From Actinomycetes bacterium (lineage in GTDB: Bacteria > Actinomycetota > Actinomycetes > Propionibacteriales > Propionibacteriaceae), in assembly GCA_021803025.1 (NCBI GenBank), contig JAJZQV010000025.1, positions 1-33,582 of the forward strand: a stretch of DNA of 33,582 nt, given 5' to 3'. Of this stretch, positions 16,317 through 24,228 are shown in pieces. The translations under genes and the position numbers were made by a program. Each line of letters starts with the position of its first letter. Position 1 is the first letter of the stretch. Under the pieces are notes generated by a model. That model saw only the letters and a program-made list of their open reading frames with translations, did no database searches and was not told where the DNA came from.

Positions 16317-17359
16317 CCGAGTCGGCTCTCGACACGGCGCCGCTCCTCGAGGCGTACCGCGGACGCAGGCCCGCGCACCGGCCTGTGTGGTTCATGCGCC
16401 AGGCAGGACGCTCGCTCCCCGAGTACAAGGCCGCTCGCGCAGGCACCGCGATGCTCGACGCGTGCCTGACGCCGGAGCTCGCGGCGGAGATCACCTGCCA
16501 GCCCGTACGGCGCCACCACGTCGACGCCGGCATCTTCTTCTCCGACATCGTCGTCCCGGTGCGCCTCGCCGGAGTGCGTGTCGAGATCGTGCCCGGGGTC
16601 GGACCCGTGGTGGCCGAGCCGGTCCGCAGCCTGGCTGACGTCCTACGACTGCCCGAGCTCGACCCTGCCGCCCTCGACCCCATCCGCGAGGGCGTACGGC
16701 TGTCCGTCGCCGAGCTGGGACACATTCCCCTCATCGGGTTCGCCGGGGCGCCTTTCACCGTGGCCTCCTACCTCGTGGAGGGCGGTCCCGACCGCGACCT
16801 GCCACGGACACGTGCCCTGCTCGCGGAGGAGCCGGAGACCTGGCGTCGGCTGCTCGAGTGGGTCGCCGCGACGACCACCGCCTTCCTGCGTGCCCAGGCT
16901 GAGGCCGGCGTGCAGGCGCTCCAGCTCTTCGACTCGTGGGCGGGCCGGCTCGACGCCGGCACGTACCGCTCGGTCGTCCGTCCCTACTCCGCCATGGTCC
17001 TCGCGGGGGTGGCCGACCTCGGCCTGCCCCGGATCCACTTCGGCACGCAGACGCGGGACCTCCTCGTCGACATGCACACCGCGGGCGCTGACGTGGTCGG
17101 CGTCTCCACCGACATCGGCCTCGCGGAGGCCAGCGCACGTCTCGGCCACAGGGTGCCGCTCCAGGGGAACCTCGACCCGGAGCTGCTGTCGGCCGACTGG
17201 GACGTCCTGGAGGCCGCCGTACGCGACGTGTGCCGCCAGGGCGAGGTTGCGCCGAGCCACGTCGTCAACCTCGGGCACGGCGTGCCGCCCACCACAGACC
17301 CGGACGTGCTCACGAGGCTCGTCGAGCTTGTCCACACCATCCCGCAGGAGAACGCATGA
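16313..17359 (+). CDS. hemE: Uroporphyrinogen III decarboxylase HemE
   Basis: A 348-residue cytoplasmic enzyme that removes four acetate carboxyls from uroporphyrinogen III to give coproporphyrinogen III. PVWFMRQAGRSLPEYK (residues 24-39) is the family signature with substrate-binding Arg29 and Arg33. Other landmarks are IFFSDIVVP, GFAGAPFTVASYLVEGG, LQLFDSWAG, QGNLDPELL and NLGHGVPPTTDPD. The start is a TTG whose last two bases begin the hemA stop (TTGA), so translation is coupled. No ATG or GTG gives a complete N-terminus. The end overlaps the next gene by ATGA. The length is normal. Confidence 0.96.
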   Translation: MTESALDTAPLLEAYRGRRPAHRPVWFMRQAGRSLPEYKAARAGTAMLDACLTPELAAEITCQPVRRHHVDAGIFFSDIVVPVRLAGVRVEIVPGVGPVVAEPVRSLADVLRLPELDPAALDPIREGVRLSVAELGHIPLIGFAGAPFTVASYLVEGGPDRDLPRTRALLAEEPETWRRLLEWVAATTTAFLRAQAEAGVQALQLFDSWAGRLDAGTYRSVVRPYSAMVLAGVADLGLPRIHFGTQTRDLLVDMHTAGADVVGVSTDIGLAEASARLGHRVPLQGNLDPELLSADWDVLEAAVRDVCRQGEVAPSHVVNLGHGVPPTTDPDVLTRLVELVHTIPQENA

Positions 17360-18480
17360 CCCACACTGCCGCCCGTCCCGCCCACGGCATCGGCTCCGTG
17401 AAGCCGGTCGGCTGGGCGTACGACACGGCGCCGATGATCGTCTACTGGGAGCTCACGAACGCCTGCGGGCTGGCCTGCCGCCACTGCCGCGCCACCGCGA
17501 TGCCCGACCCCGCCCCGGGGGAGCTCTCCACCGAGCAGGCGATCGCGCTCCTCGACGACATCGCCGGGTTCGCGGGCCCCGGAGAGCCGCTCCCGCACAT
17601 CGTCATGACCGGTGGCGACCCGCTGCGGCGACCCGACCTCGCCCGGCTCGTCGGGGAGGCCACAGGCCGCGGCATCGGCGTGTCCCTGGCCCCCGCGGTG
17701 ACGGGGCTGCTCACCCGCGAACGGATGGAGTGGATGAAGAGCGCCGGTATCCAGGCGATCTCGCTCTCCCTCGACGGGTCGACGGCCGGGCTCCACGACG
17801 GCGTCCGCATGGTGCCGGGCACGTTCGACGCGACGCTGGAGGCTCTCGACCTCGCCGCGGAGGTCGGGCTGCCGGTCCAGGTGAACACGCTCGTCACGGA
17901 GACGACCGCGAGCGACCTGCCCGCCGTGTACGAGCTGCTCCGCGGCCACACGCTCATGCAGTGGAGCCTGTTCTTCCTCATCTCGATCGGCCGCGGCTCC
18001 GAGCTCACGGAGCTGAGCCCCGGCGAGGCGGAGAAGGTGCTCCTCTGGGCGCAGCGGGTGGGCCGCGACGCGCCCTTCCGCGTGAAGACGACCGAGGCGA
18101 TGCACTACCGCCGACTCGGGGCGGCGGCGCTGCTGCGCGCCGGGAAGACCCGAGAGGAGGTCGAGGCGCACCCGATGTCGAGGGCCTTCGGGATCCGTGA
18201 CGGCAACGGCATCGTCTTCGTGTCGAACACCGGCGACGTGACGCCCTCCGGCTTCCTCCCGCTCAGCGTGGGCAACGTCAAGGAGTCGTCGATCGTCTCG
18301 CTCTACCGCGACGACCCCCTCATGCGGTCGCTGCGCGACCCCGACACCTTCCTCGGACGCTGCGGCCGGTGCGAGTACCGCGACTGGTGCGGCGGGTCGC
18401 GTGCCCGTGCGTACGCGTGGACGGGCAACGCCCTGGAGTCCGACCCGCTCTGCCCGTACCAGCCGAAGGTCGGCGCGTGA
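17356..18480 (+). CDS. Radical SAM/SPASM protein in the heme operon (AhbD/NirJ-like)
   Basis: A 374-residue iron-sulfur enzyme. The radical SAM motif is CGLACRHC (Cys37, Cys41, Cys44), followed by IVMTGGDPLRRPDL (SAM-binding GGD/E) and ISLSLDGST. The C-terminus has a SPASM-like domain with Cys336, Cys339, Cys345 and Cys366 (CGRCEYRDWCGG and LCPYQP) that should hold an auxiliary 4Fe-4S cluster. It resembles the radical SAM proteins that accompany heme genes in actinobacteria and archaea and, more distantly, AhbD (coproheme decarboxylase) and NirJ. It overlaps hemE (ATGA) and cgoX (GTGA), so it is co-translated with coproporphyrin-stage enzymes. A role in an oxygen-independent porphyrin step is inferred, not shown; peptide or cofactor modification is the alternative. 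Confidence 0.8.
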   Translation: MTHTAARPAHGIGSVKPVGWAYDTAPMIVYWELTNACGLACRHCRATAMPDPAPGELSTEQAIALLDDIAGFAGPGEPLPHIVMTGGDPLRRPDLARLVGEATGRGIGVSLAPAVTGLLTRERMEWMKSAGIQAISLSLDGSTAGLHDGVRMVPGTFDATLEALDLAAEVGLPVQVNTLVTETTASDLPAVYELLRGHTLMQWSLFFLISIGRGSELTELSPGEAEKVLLWAQRVGRDAPFRVKTTEAMHYRRLGAAALLRAGKTREEVEAHPMSRAFGIRDGNGIVFVSNTGDVTPSGFLPLSVGNVKESSIVSLYRDDPLMRSLRDPDTFLGRCGRCEYRDWCGGSRARAYAWTGNALESDPLCPYQPKVGA

Positions 18481-19925
18481 GGCTGCTCGTCGTCGGCGGC
18501 GGGATCACGGGACTGGCGGCGGCATGGGAGGCCACCCGTCGTGACGAGGTCGTCGAGGTCGTCCTCCTCGAGGCGAGCGACCGGCTCGGAGGCAAGCTGA
18601 GGACCGAGCACGAGGACGGCGTCCTGTACGAGCACGGGCCCGACTCCTTCGTCTCGTACAAGCCTGCCGGCGTCCAGCTCGTCAAGGAGCTCGGGCTGGA
18701 GGACCAGCTGATCCGCATCCGTGGCGCCCGGTCGGTGTCGCTGCGCGCCCGGGGCCGGCTGCGGCCGCTGCCGCAGGGGATGGGCATGGTCCTGCCCACG
18801 CGGCTGTGGCCCTTCGTGACGACGCGGATCCTCTCTCCCCTCGACAAGGTGCGGGCGGCGCTCGACCTCGTGCTGCCTCGCCGGCTGACGCCCGGCCGCG
18901 ACGAGGCGATCGGGACCCTGCTGCGCAAGCGGCTCGGTGCGGGCGTCGTCCACCGCTTCGCCGACCCGATGGTCGGCGGCATCTACGGGGCGAGCGTCGA
19001 CGACCTCAGCCTCGACGCCGTCCTGCCGTCGCTGCGCGCCGACGAGACCGCCCACAGGAGCCTCATGCTGGCAGCCCTCGCGCAGGGCCGGAAGGCGCGT
19101 GCGGCCGGTCGCGGTCCCTCGTCACCGTTCGCGACCCTGCGCGAGGGCCTCGGCAGTCTCGTGGACGCGCTCGAGGAGCAGCTGGGTGCGGCCGGTGTCA
19201 CGGTTCGTACAGGCGCCTCCGTCGAGAGGCTCACCCCCACCGAGGCCGGCGGCGTGACGGCGACCCTGTCCGACGGGGAGGAGGTCAGCGCCGATGCCAT
19301 GATCCTCGCGGGAGGCGTGGCGGCCTCGGCGAGGCTCCTGGCCGACGTGGCCCCGGCGGCGTCGGTCGCGCTCGACGCGGTCCCGCTCGCCACGTCGACG
19401 GTAGTGAACCTCGTCTATCCCCTGTCCGCCTTCCCCGAGCCGCCGACCGGCCAGGGCTGGCTCGAGGGCGAGCCGGCGCCCATCAGCGGAGTGACGATCA
19501 GCTCGTCCAAGTGGGAGGGCAGGGCTCCCGAGGACCGGGTGCTCATCCGGGCGTCCGTCCCGCAGCGTCTCGCCCCGGCGGCGTTCGCGCCCGACGACGA
19601 GCTCGTGAGCGACGTCACGTCCCACCTCGCCCAGGTCATGGGCATCCGGGCGGCACCGGTCGCGACGAGGGTGATGCGGTGGCGCTCGGTGATGCCGATC
19701 TACACGGTGGGCCACCTCGACCGCGTCGCGACCGTCGAGCGTGCCCTCGCCGAGCTGCCCTCGTGGCGTGTCGCCGGGTCGGCGGTACGGGGCGTGGGCA
19801 TCCCCGACTGCATCGCCGACGGCCGTCGTCAGGCCGTCCTGGCCCTGGACGCCGCAAGGATGGCGGGGCCGTCCGCGAGTACGTTCGACTCCGTACCGTC
19901 CGAGAGTGAGCGCAGCCATGCCTGA
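18477..19925 (+). CDS. cgoX: Coproporphyrinogen III oxidase CgoX (HemY family)
   Basis: A 482-residue FAD enzyme. The N-terminal RLLVVGGGITGLAAAWEA is the dinucleotide-binding motif, then VVLLEASDRLGGKLRT. FADPMVGGIYGASVDDLSLD and the C-terminal AGSAVRGVGIPDCIADGRRQ are typical of the HemY/protoporphyrinogen oxidase family. With ChdC and CpfC in the same operon it should oxidise coproporphyrinogen III to coproporphyrin III, as in other Gram-positives, rather than act on protoporphyrinogen. The GTG at 18477 overlaps the preceding stop (GTGA) and puts the FAD motif at residue 4, so it is the natural start. The 3' end overlaps chdC by 8 bp. No transmembrane segment was seen; peripheral membrane association is likely. 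Confidence 0.93.
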   Translation: MRLLVVGGGITGLAAAWEATRRDEVVEVVLLEASDRLGGKLRTEHEDGVLYEHGPDSFVSYKPAGVQLVKELGLEDQLIRIRGARSVSLRARGRLRPLPQGMGMVLPTRLWPFVTTRILSPLDKVRAALDLVLPRRLTPGRDEAIGTLLRKRLGAGVVHRFADPMVGGIYGASVDDLSLDAVLPSLRADETAHRSLMLAALAQGRKARAAGRGPSSPFATLREGLGSLVDALEEQLGAAGVTVRTGASVERLTPTEAGGVTATLSDGEEVSADAMILAGGVAASARLLADVAPAASVALDAVPLATSTVVNLVYPLSAFPEPPTGQGWLEGEPAPISGVTISSSKWEGRAPEDRVLIRASVPQRLAPAAFAPDDELVSDVTSHLAQVMGIRAAPVATRVMRWRSVMPIYTVGHLDRVATVERALAELPSWRVAGSAVRGVGIPDCIADGRRQAVLALDAARMAGPSASTFDSVPSESERSHA

Positions 19926-20574
19926 CACCTTCCACTACACCTGCTACGTGGCACTGGGCCGCCGGAGCCCTGCACCGGAGAACGTCGCAGCGGCGGCTGA
20001 GAGCTTCGGCGAGGATCTTGCCCGTCACGGCGTGACCCTGCGGGGCATGTACGACGTCGCCGCCATGCCCGCGTCGGCCGACCTGCTCGTCTGGCTGGTG
20101 GGGACCTCCCCCGAGGCGCTCCAGGACGCCGTCCGGACGCTCACCCGCGACGTGCTCGCCGGCACGGCCGAGCTCGTGTGGACCGCGTTCGGCGTCCACC
20201 GCGAGGCAGAGTTCAGCAAGAGCCACGCCCCCGCCTTCATGTCCGGCGCCGCGCCGAAGCGCTGGCTCACGGTCTACCCGTTCGTCCGCTCCTACGAGTG
20301 GTACCTGCTGCCGGAGCAGGAGCGGCGCGACATGCTCTCCGAGCACGGGCTCATGGGTCGCGACTACCCCCAGGTGCAGGCCAACACCGTCGCCGCGTTC
20401 GCGCTCGGCGACTACGAGTGGCTGCTGGCGCTCGAGGCCGACGAGCTGGTCGACCTCACCGACCTCATGCGTCATCTGCGCAGCGCCGAGGCGCGGCGGC
20501 ACGTACGTGTCGAGACGCCGTTCTTCACCGGCCACCGGATCGAGCCGCGGGACCTGCCGAGGGTCCTGCGATGA
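19918..20574 (+). CDS. chdC: Coproheme decarboxylase ChdC (HemQ)
   Basis: A 218-residue chlorite-dismutase-like protein that turns coproheme into heme b with H2O2. Its residues match those known from the Corynebacterium diphtheriae enzyme at a constant offset of 15: distal His103 (His118), catalytic Tyr120 (Tyr135) in TVYPFVRSYEWYLLP, Trp128 (Trp143), and proximal His143 (His158) in SEHGLMGRDYP. This marks it as an actinobacterial-type ChdC and probably active. The ATG at 19918 gives FHYTCYVALGR near the N-terminus and lies inside the end of cgoX; no upstream start makes sense. Its stop overlaps cpfC (ATGA). Confidence 0.94.
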   Translation: MPDTFHYTCYVALGRRSPAPENVAAAAESFGEDLARHGVTLRGMYDVAAMPASADLLVWLVGTSPEALQDAVRTLTRDVLAGTAELVWTAFGVHREAEFSKSHAPAFMSGAAPKRWLTVYPFVRSYEWYLLPEQERRDMLSEHGLMGRDYPQVQANTVAAFALGDYEWLLALEADELVDLTDLMRHLRSAEARRHVRVETPFFTGHRIEPRDLPRVLR

Positions 20575-21629
20575 CCCTCGCCTACGACGCGCTCGTCGTC
20601 GTGGGGTTCGGCGGCCCCGAGCACGTCGACGAGGTCGTCCCGTTCCTCGAGCGGGTCACCGCCGGCCGGGGCATCCCCACGGAGCGGCTGCTCGAGGTCG
20701 GGCAGCACTACATCACGCTGGGTGGCGTGAGCCCCATCAACGCCCAGAACCGGGCGTTCACCACTGCTCTCGCCGACGCCCTCGCGTCCCGCGGGCTGGA
20801 CCTGCCCGTCGTGCTGGCCAACCGCAACTCGCCCCCGTACGTGCCGGACGTGCTCGCCGGCCTGGCGGCCGAGGGGCACCAACGCATCCTTGCCGTCGCC
20901 ACCGCGGCCTACTCCGGCTACTCGAGCTGTCGCCAGTACCGCGAGGACCTCGGCGTGGCGCTGGAGACGACCGGTCTCGACCTGGACGTACGGAAGCTGC
21001 CGCCCTTCTACGACCTGCCCGCCTTGGTGGACGCCGTGGCGAAGCTGGCCCAGGAGGCACTGCCCTCCGATCTCGAGCTCGCGGCACCGTCGAGCGCGCT
21101 CGTGTTCACGACCCACTCCATCCCGGAGAGCGCGGCGCGCGCGGCCGGACCGGACGGCGACGCGTACGTCGCCCAGCACCTCCTCGTCGCCGACGGCGTC
21201 GCCGCACGGCTGTCCGCTGTCGCGGGTGAGCAGCTCGGCTGGCACCTCGTGTACCAGTCCCGGAGCGGCCCGCCCGGCGTGCCGTGGCTCGAGCCTGACG
21301 TCAACGACACGCTCCGGGCCCTCGCCGAGGACGAGGTCACCGACGTCGTCCTGGTCCCGATCGGCTTCCTCAGCGACCATGTCGAAGTCGTCTGGGACCT
21401 CGACACGCAGGCGCGGGCCACGGCGGCCGAGGTGGGGATCCGGCTCGTCCGTACCCCGACGGTCGGCACCGACCCGGCGTTCGTCGCCGCGCTCGCCGAC
21501 CGGGTCGCCGCCGAGCTCCGTACAGGGTCGGCCGAGCCCGCGCCCGGCCAGCTCTGTGGAGGCGCCTGCTGCTCGAACCCGCGGGGGAACAGGGCGACCG
21601 TCCCCGGTCTCGCCCCTGTCGTGGCATGA
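20571..21629 (+). CDS. cpfC: Coproporphyrin ferrochelatase CpfC (HemH)
   Basis: A 352-residue ferrochelatase that inserts Fe(II) into coproporphyrin III. Landmarks: ALVVVGFGGPEHVDEVVPFL, NRNSPPYVPDVL, ATAAYSGYSSCRQYREDL, TTHSIPESAA with His182, and IGFLSDHVEVVWDLD with Glu272; His and Glu form the metal-insertion site. The tail LCGGACCSNPRG carries Cys329, Cys333 and Cys334. With internal Cys120 that makes four possible ligands for the [2Fe-2S] cluster known in actinobacterial ferrochelatases, though the tail spacing (CX3CC) differs from the wider spacing I recall from Mycobacterium. Start and stop overlap the neighbouring genes as ATGA. Confidence 0.95.
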   Translation: MTLAYDALVVVGFGGPEHVDEVVPFLERVTAGRGIPTERLLEVGQHYITLGGVSPINAQNRAFTTALADALASRGLDLPVVLANRNSPPYVPDVLAGLAAEGHQRILAVATAAYSGYSSCRQYREDLGVALETTGLDLDVRKLPPFYDLPALVDAVAKLAQEALPSDLELAAPSSALVFTTHSIPESAARAAGPDGDAYVAQHLLVADGVAARLSAVAGEQLGWHLVYQSRSGPPGVPWLEPDVNDTLRALAEDEVTDVVLVPIGFLSDHVEVVWDLDTQARATAAEVGIRLVRTPTVGTDPAFVAALADRVAAELRTGSAEPAPGQLCGGACCSNPRGNRATVPGLAPVVA

Positions 21630-23257
21630 GGATCCGTCTCGCCACACGGGGCTCGACCCTCGCCCGGACGCAGTCGGGGCTGGTGGCCGACGCCCTGCGG
21701 GCCCAGGGCCACGAGGTGGAGCTGGTCAGGGTCACGACCCACGGCGACGTGAGCGGCGCTCCTCTGACCGCGCTCGGGGGTGCGGGGGTGTTCGTCGGAG
21801 CGGTACGGGAGGCTGTCCTCGCCGGGACCGCCGACATCGCGGTGCACTCGTTCAAGGACCTCCCCACGGCTGGGTCGCCCGGTCTCGTGCTCGGCGCCGT
21901 GCCGGAGCGGGAGGACGCCGCGGACGCGCTGTGCAGCCGCGACGGCCTCGCTCTCGCAGACCTGCCCCCGGGGGCGACGATCGGTACGGGCTCGCCTCGC
22001 CGGGCCGCGCAGCTCCTCGCCCTGCGCCCGGATCTCGAGATCGTCGAGATCCGCGGGAACGTCGAGACCCGCCTCGCCCGGACGAGCTCCGACCTCGACG
22101 CGGTCGTGCTCGCCGCAGCGGGTCTGCGGCGTCTCCGGCTCGCCGACCGCATCAGCCAGCTGTTCGACCCCTCCGACGTCCTCCCGGCGCCCGCGCAGGG
22201 CGCTCTCGCCGTGGAGTGCCGCGCCGATGCGCCGGCTGAGCTCGTCGAGGCGCTCGCGGCTGTCGACCACCTCCCGTCGCGGCTGGCGGCGCTCGCCGAA
22301 CGGGCTGTCCTCGAAGGGCTCGAGGCGGGGTGCGCCGCGCCCGTGGCGGCGTACGGCCGCGTCGAGCAGGGCAGGCTCGTGGTCACCGCCCGCGTCGTCG
22401 CCACGGACGGCTCGACTCGGCTCGAGGAAGCGCGCTCGGGCGCTCTCGCCCCTGAGGCCGCCGTCGCGCTCGGCCGCAGCCTGGCGGACGCGCTGCTCGC
22501 GCAGGGTGCCGCAGCCGTCGTCGACCTCGGCGCGGGCTCCCGGCCGCTCGCAGGACGACGGGTCATCGTGCCCGACCGGTCCCCGGAAGGCCTTCCCGAC
22601 CTGCTCGCGCGGGCGGGCGCGCACGTGGTCACGGCTGCGTTCACGCGCATCGAGCCGCTGGCGGAGAGCGACCTCGACGCCGCGTGGGGCGAGGGTTTCG
22701 ACTGGCTCGTGGTGACGTCCGCCGCGACGGCCGGCCTCCTGGGCGGGCGCACGGTGCCCGCTGGCGCACGCGTGGCCGCCGTCGGTCCCGCGACGGCGTC
22801 GTCCCTGGTGGCCGCGGGGTTCGCGGTCGACCTCGTCGCCCGCGGCGGAGGGGCCGCGCTGGCAGCCGAGCTCGGCCCGGGGCCCGGGCGTGCGCTCCTG
22901 CCGGGTCCTCGCCGGCGCTCCGAGGAGCCGGCGGCAAGCCTCGTGAACACCGGCTGGCGCGTGACGCTCGTCGACCTGTACGAGACGGTCCCCGAACCGG
23001 TCGGCCGGGACCTCAGGGATGCCTGGCAGGTGGCCGACGCTCTCGTCGTCACGGCCGGCTCGATGGCCCGCTCGGCCGTGGCCGGCTGCGGTCTCCCCGG
23101 TCCCCTTGCCGTCGCCATCGGAGAGTCGTCGGCGGCAGTGTGCCGTGAGCTGGGACTGCGCGTGGGAGCGGTCGCCGGGAGGCCGGACGCACCGGCCGTG
23201 AGGGATGCCGTGGTGAGTGCGCTCGCCGCGACGACGTCGAACAGAGGAGAGTCATGA
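21626..23257 (+). CDS. hemC: Fused porphobilinogen deaminase and uroporphyrinogen III synthase (HemC-HemD)
   Basis: A 543-residue two-domain protein. Residues 1 to about 300 are HemC: IRLATRGSTLARTQSGLV, VHSFKDLPT with catalytic Asp78, TGSPRRAAQLLALRPDLE, IRGNVETRL, and Cys236 in LEAGCAAPVAAYG, which carries the dipyrromethane cofactor. From about 308 (RRVIVPDRSPEGLPDL) to the end is a HemD domain with DWLVVTSAATAG, VAAVGPATASSL and ALVVTAGSMARSAV. HemD is poorly conserved, so its call rests on fold-like pattern and position. The fusion makes hydroxymethylbilane and cyclises it to uroporphyrinogen III, avoiding release of an unstable intermediate. No separate hemD is present in the operon, which supports the fusion being functional. 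Both ends overlap neighbours by ATGA. Confidence 0.93.
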   Translation: MRIRLATRGSTLARTQSGLVADALRAQGHEVELVRVTTHGDVSGAPLTALGGAGVFVGAVREAVLAGTADIAVHSFKDLPTAGSPGLVLGAVPEREDAADALCSRDGLALADLPPGATIGTGSPRRAAQLLALRPDLEIVEIRGNVETRLARTSSDLDAVVLAAAGLRRLRLADRISQLFDPSDVLPAPAQGALAVECRADAPAELVEALAAVDHLPSRLAALAERAVLEGLEAGCAAPVAAYGRVEQGRLVVTARVVATDGSTRLEEARSGALAPEAAVALGRSLADALLAQGAAAVVDLGAGSRPLAGRRVIVPDRSPEGLPDLLARAGAHVVTAAFTRIEPLAESDLDAAWGEGFDWLVVTSAATAGLLGGRTVPAGARVAAVGPATASSLVAAGFAVDLVARGGGAALAAELGPGPGRALLPGPRRRSEEPAASLVNTGWRVTLVDLYETVPEPVGRDLRDAWQVADALVVTAGSMARSAVAGCGLPGPLAVAIGESSAAVCRELGLRVGAVAGRPDAPAVRDAVVSALAATTSNRGES

Positions 23258-24228
23258 CCGAGATCAGGCCCCGCCGCCTCCGGCGGACACCAGCGCTGCG
23301 ACGGCTCGTCCGCGAGACCCGCGTCTCGCCGGGGCAGCTCATCCTCCCCGTGTTCGTCGCCGACGGTCTCGACGAGCCCCGGCCCATCTCCTCCCTTCCG
23401 GGCGTCGTCCAGCACACGCTCGACTCCGTACGGGCGCAGGCGCAGCGTGCGGCGTCGGCAGGGCTCGGCGGCATCATGCTGTTCGGCGTGCCGAGGCCCG
23501 AGGACAAGGACGCCAACGGCTCGGGGGCGTGGGCCGAGGACGGGATCCTCAACCGCGCCATCGCCGCCGTCGCGGACGAGGTCGGCGACGACCTGCCCGT
23601 CTTCGCCGACACCTGTCTCGACGAGTTCACCGACCACGGGCACTGCGGCGTCCTCGACGCCTCGGGCGCGGTGGACAACGACGCGACGGTCGCCCTGTAC
23701 GTGCAGCAGGCGCTCTCCCAGGCCGCGGCCGGCGCCGACCTCGTGAGCCCGTCCGGGATGATGGACGGCCAGGTGGCGGCGATCCGCCACGGGCTCGACG
23801 CCGCCGGGTACGGGGGGGTCGGCATCCTCGCGTACTCCGCGAAGTACGCCTCTGCCTTCTTCGGCCCGTTCCGCGAGGCGGTGGGCTCGTCGCTCGTCGG
23901 CGACCGGAAGACCTACCAGCAGGACCCGGGGAACCGCCGCGAAGGCTCGTACGAGGCGTGGCTCGACGAGACCGAGGGCGCTGACATCGTCATGGTGAAG
24001 CCGGCCGGTCCGTACCTCGACGTCATCTCGGACGTGGCCGCGCAGAGCCGGGTGCCGGTGGCCGCCTACCAGGTGTCCGGCGAGTACGCGATGATCGCGG
24101 CGGCCGCCGAGCGGGGCTGGATCGACCGGCGGGGGGCCTTCACCGAGTCGGTGACGTCGATCGTCCGGGCGGGCGCGCAGGTCGTCCTCACGTACGCGGC
24201 GCTGGAGCTGGAGGGGTGGCTGCGATGA
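23254..24228 (+). CDS. hemB: Porphobilinogen synthase HemB
   Basis: A 324-residue delta-aminolevulinic acid dehydratase that joins two ALA molecules into porphobilinogen. Schiff-base lysines are Lys197 in [13 protein letters not shown] and Lys249 in [13 protein letters not shown]. The metal-binding segment reads [14 protein letters not shown]: Cys121 and Cys131 are present but the middle Cys of the zinc type (CLCEYT) is Asp123, so it is neither the classic three-Cys zinc form nor the Asp-rich magnesium form. GRR-like positive residues at the N-terminus and RREGSYEAW are usual. The ATG overlaps the hemC-hemD stop and the stop overlaps the hemL start (ATGA on both sides). Confidence 0.96.
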   Translation: MTEIRPRRLRRTPALRRLVRETRVSPGQLILPVFVADGLDEPRPISSLPGVVQHTLDSVRAQAQRAASAGLGGIMLFGVPRPEDKDANGSGAWAEDGILNRAIAAVADEVGDDLPVFADTCLDEFTDHGHCGVLDASGAVDNDATVALYVQQALSQAAAGADLVSPSGMMDGQVAAIRHGLDAAGYGGVGILAYSAKYASAFFGPFREAVGSSLVGDRKTYQQDPGNRREGSYEAWLDETEGADIVMVKPAGPYLDVISDVAAQSRVPVAAYQVSGEYAMIAAAAERGWIDRRGAFTESVTSIVRAGAQVVLTYAALELEGWLR

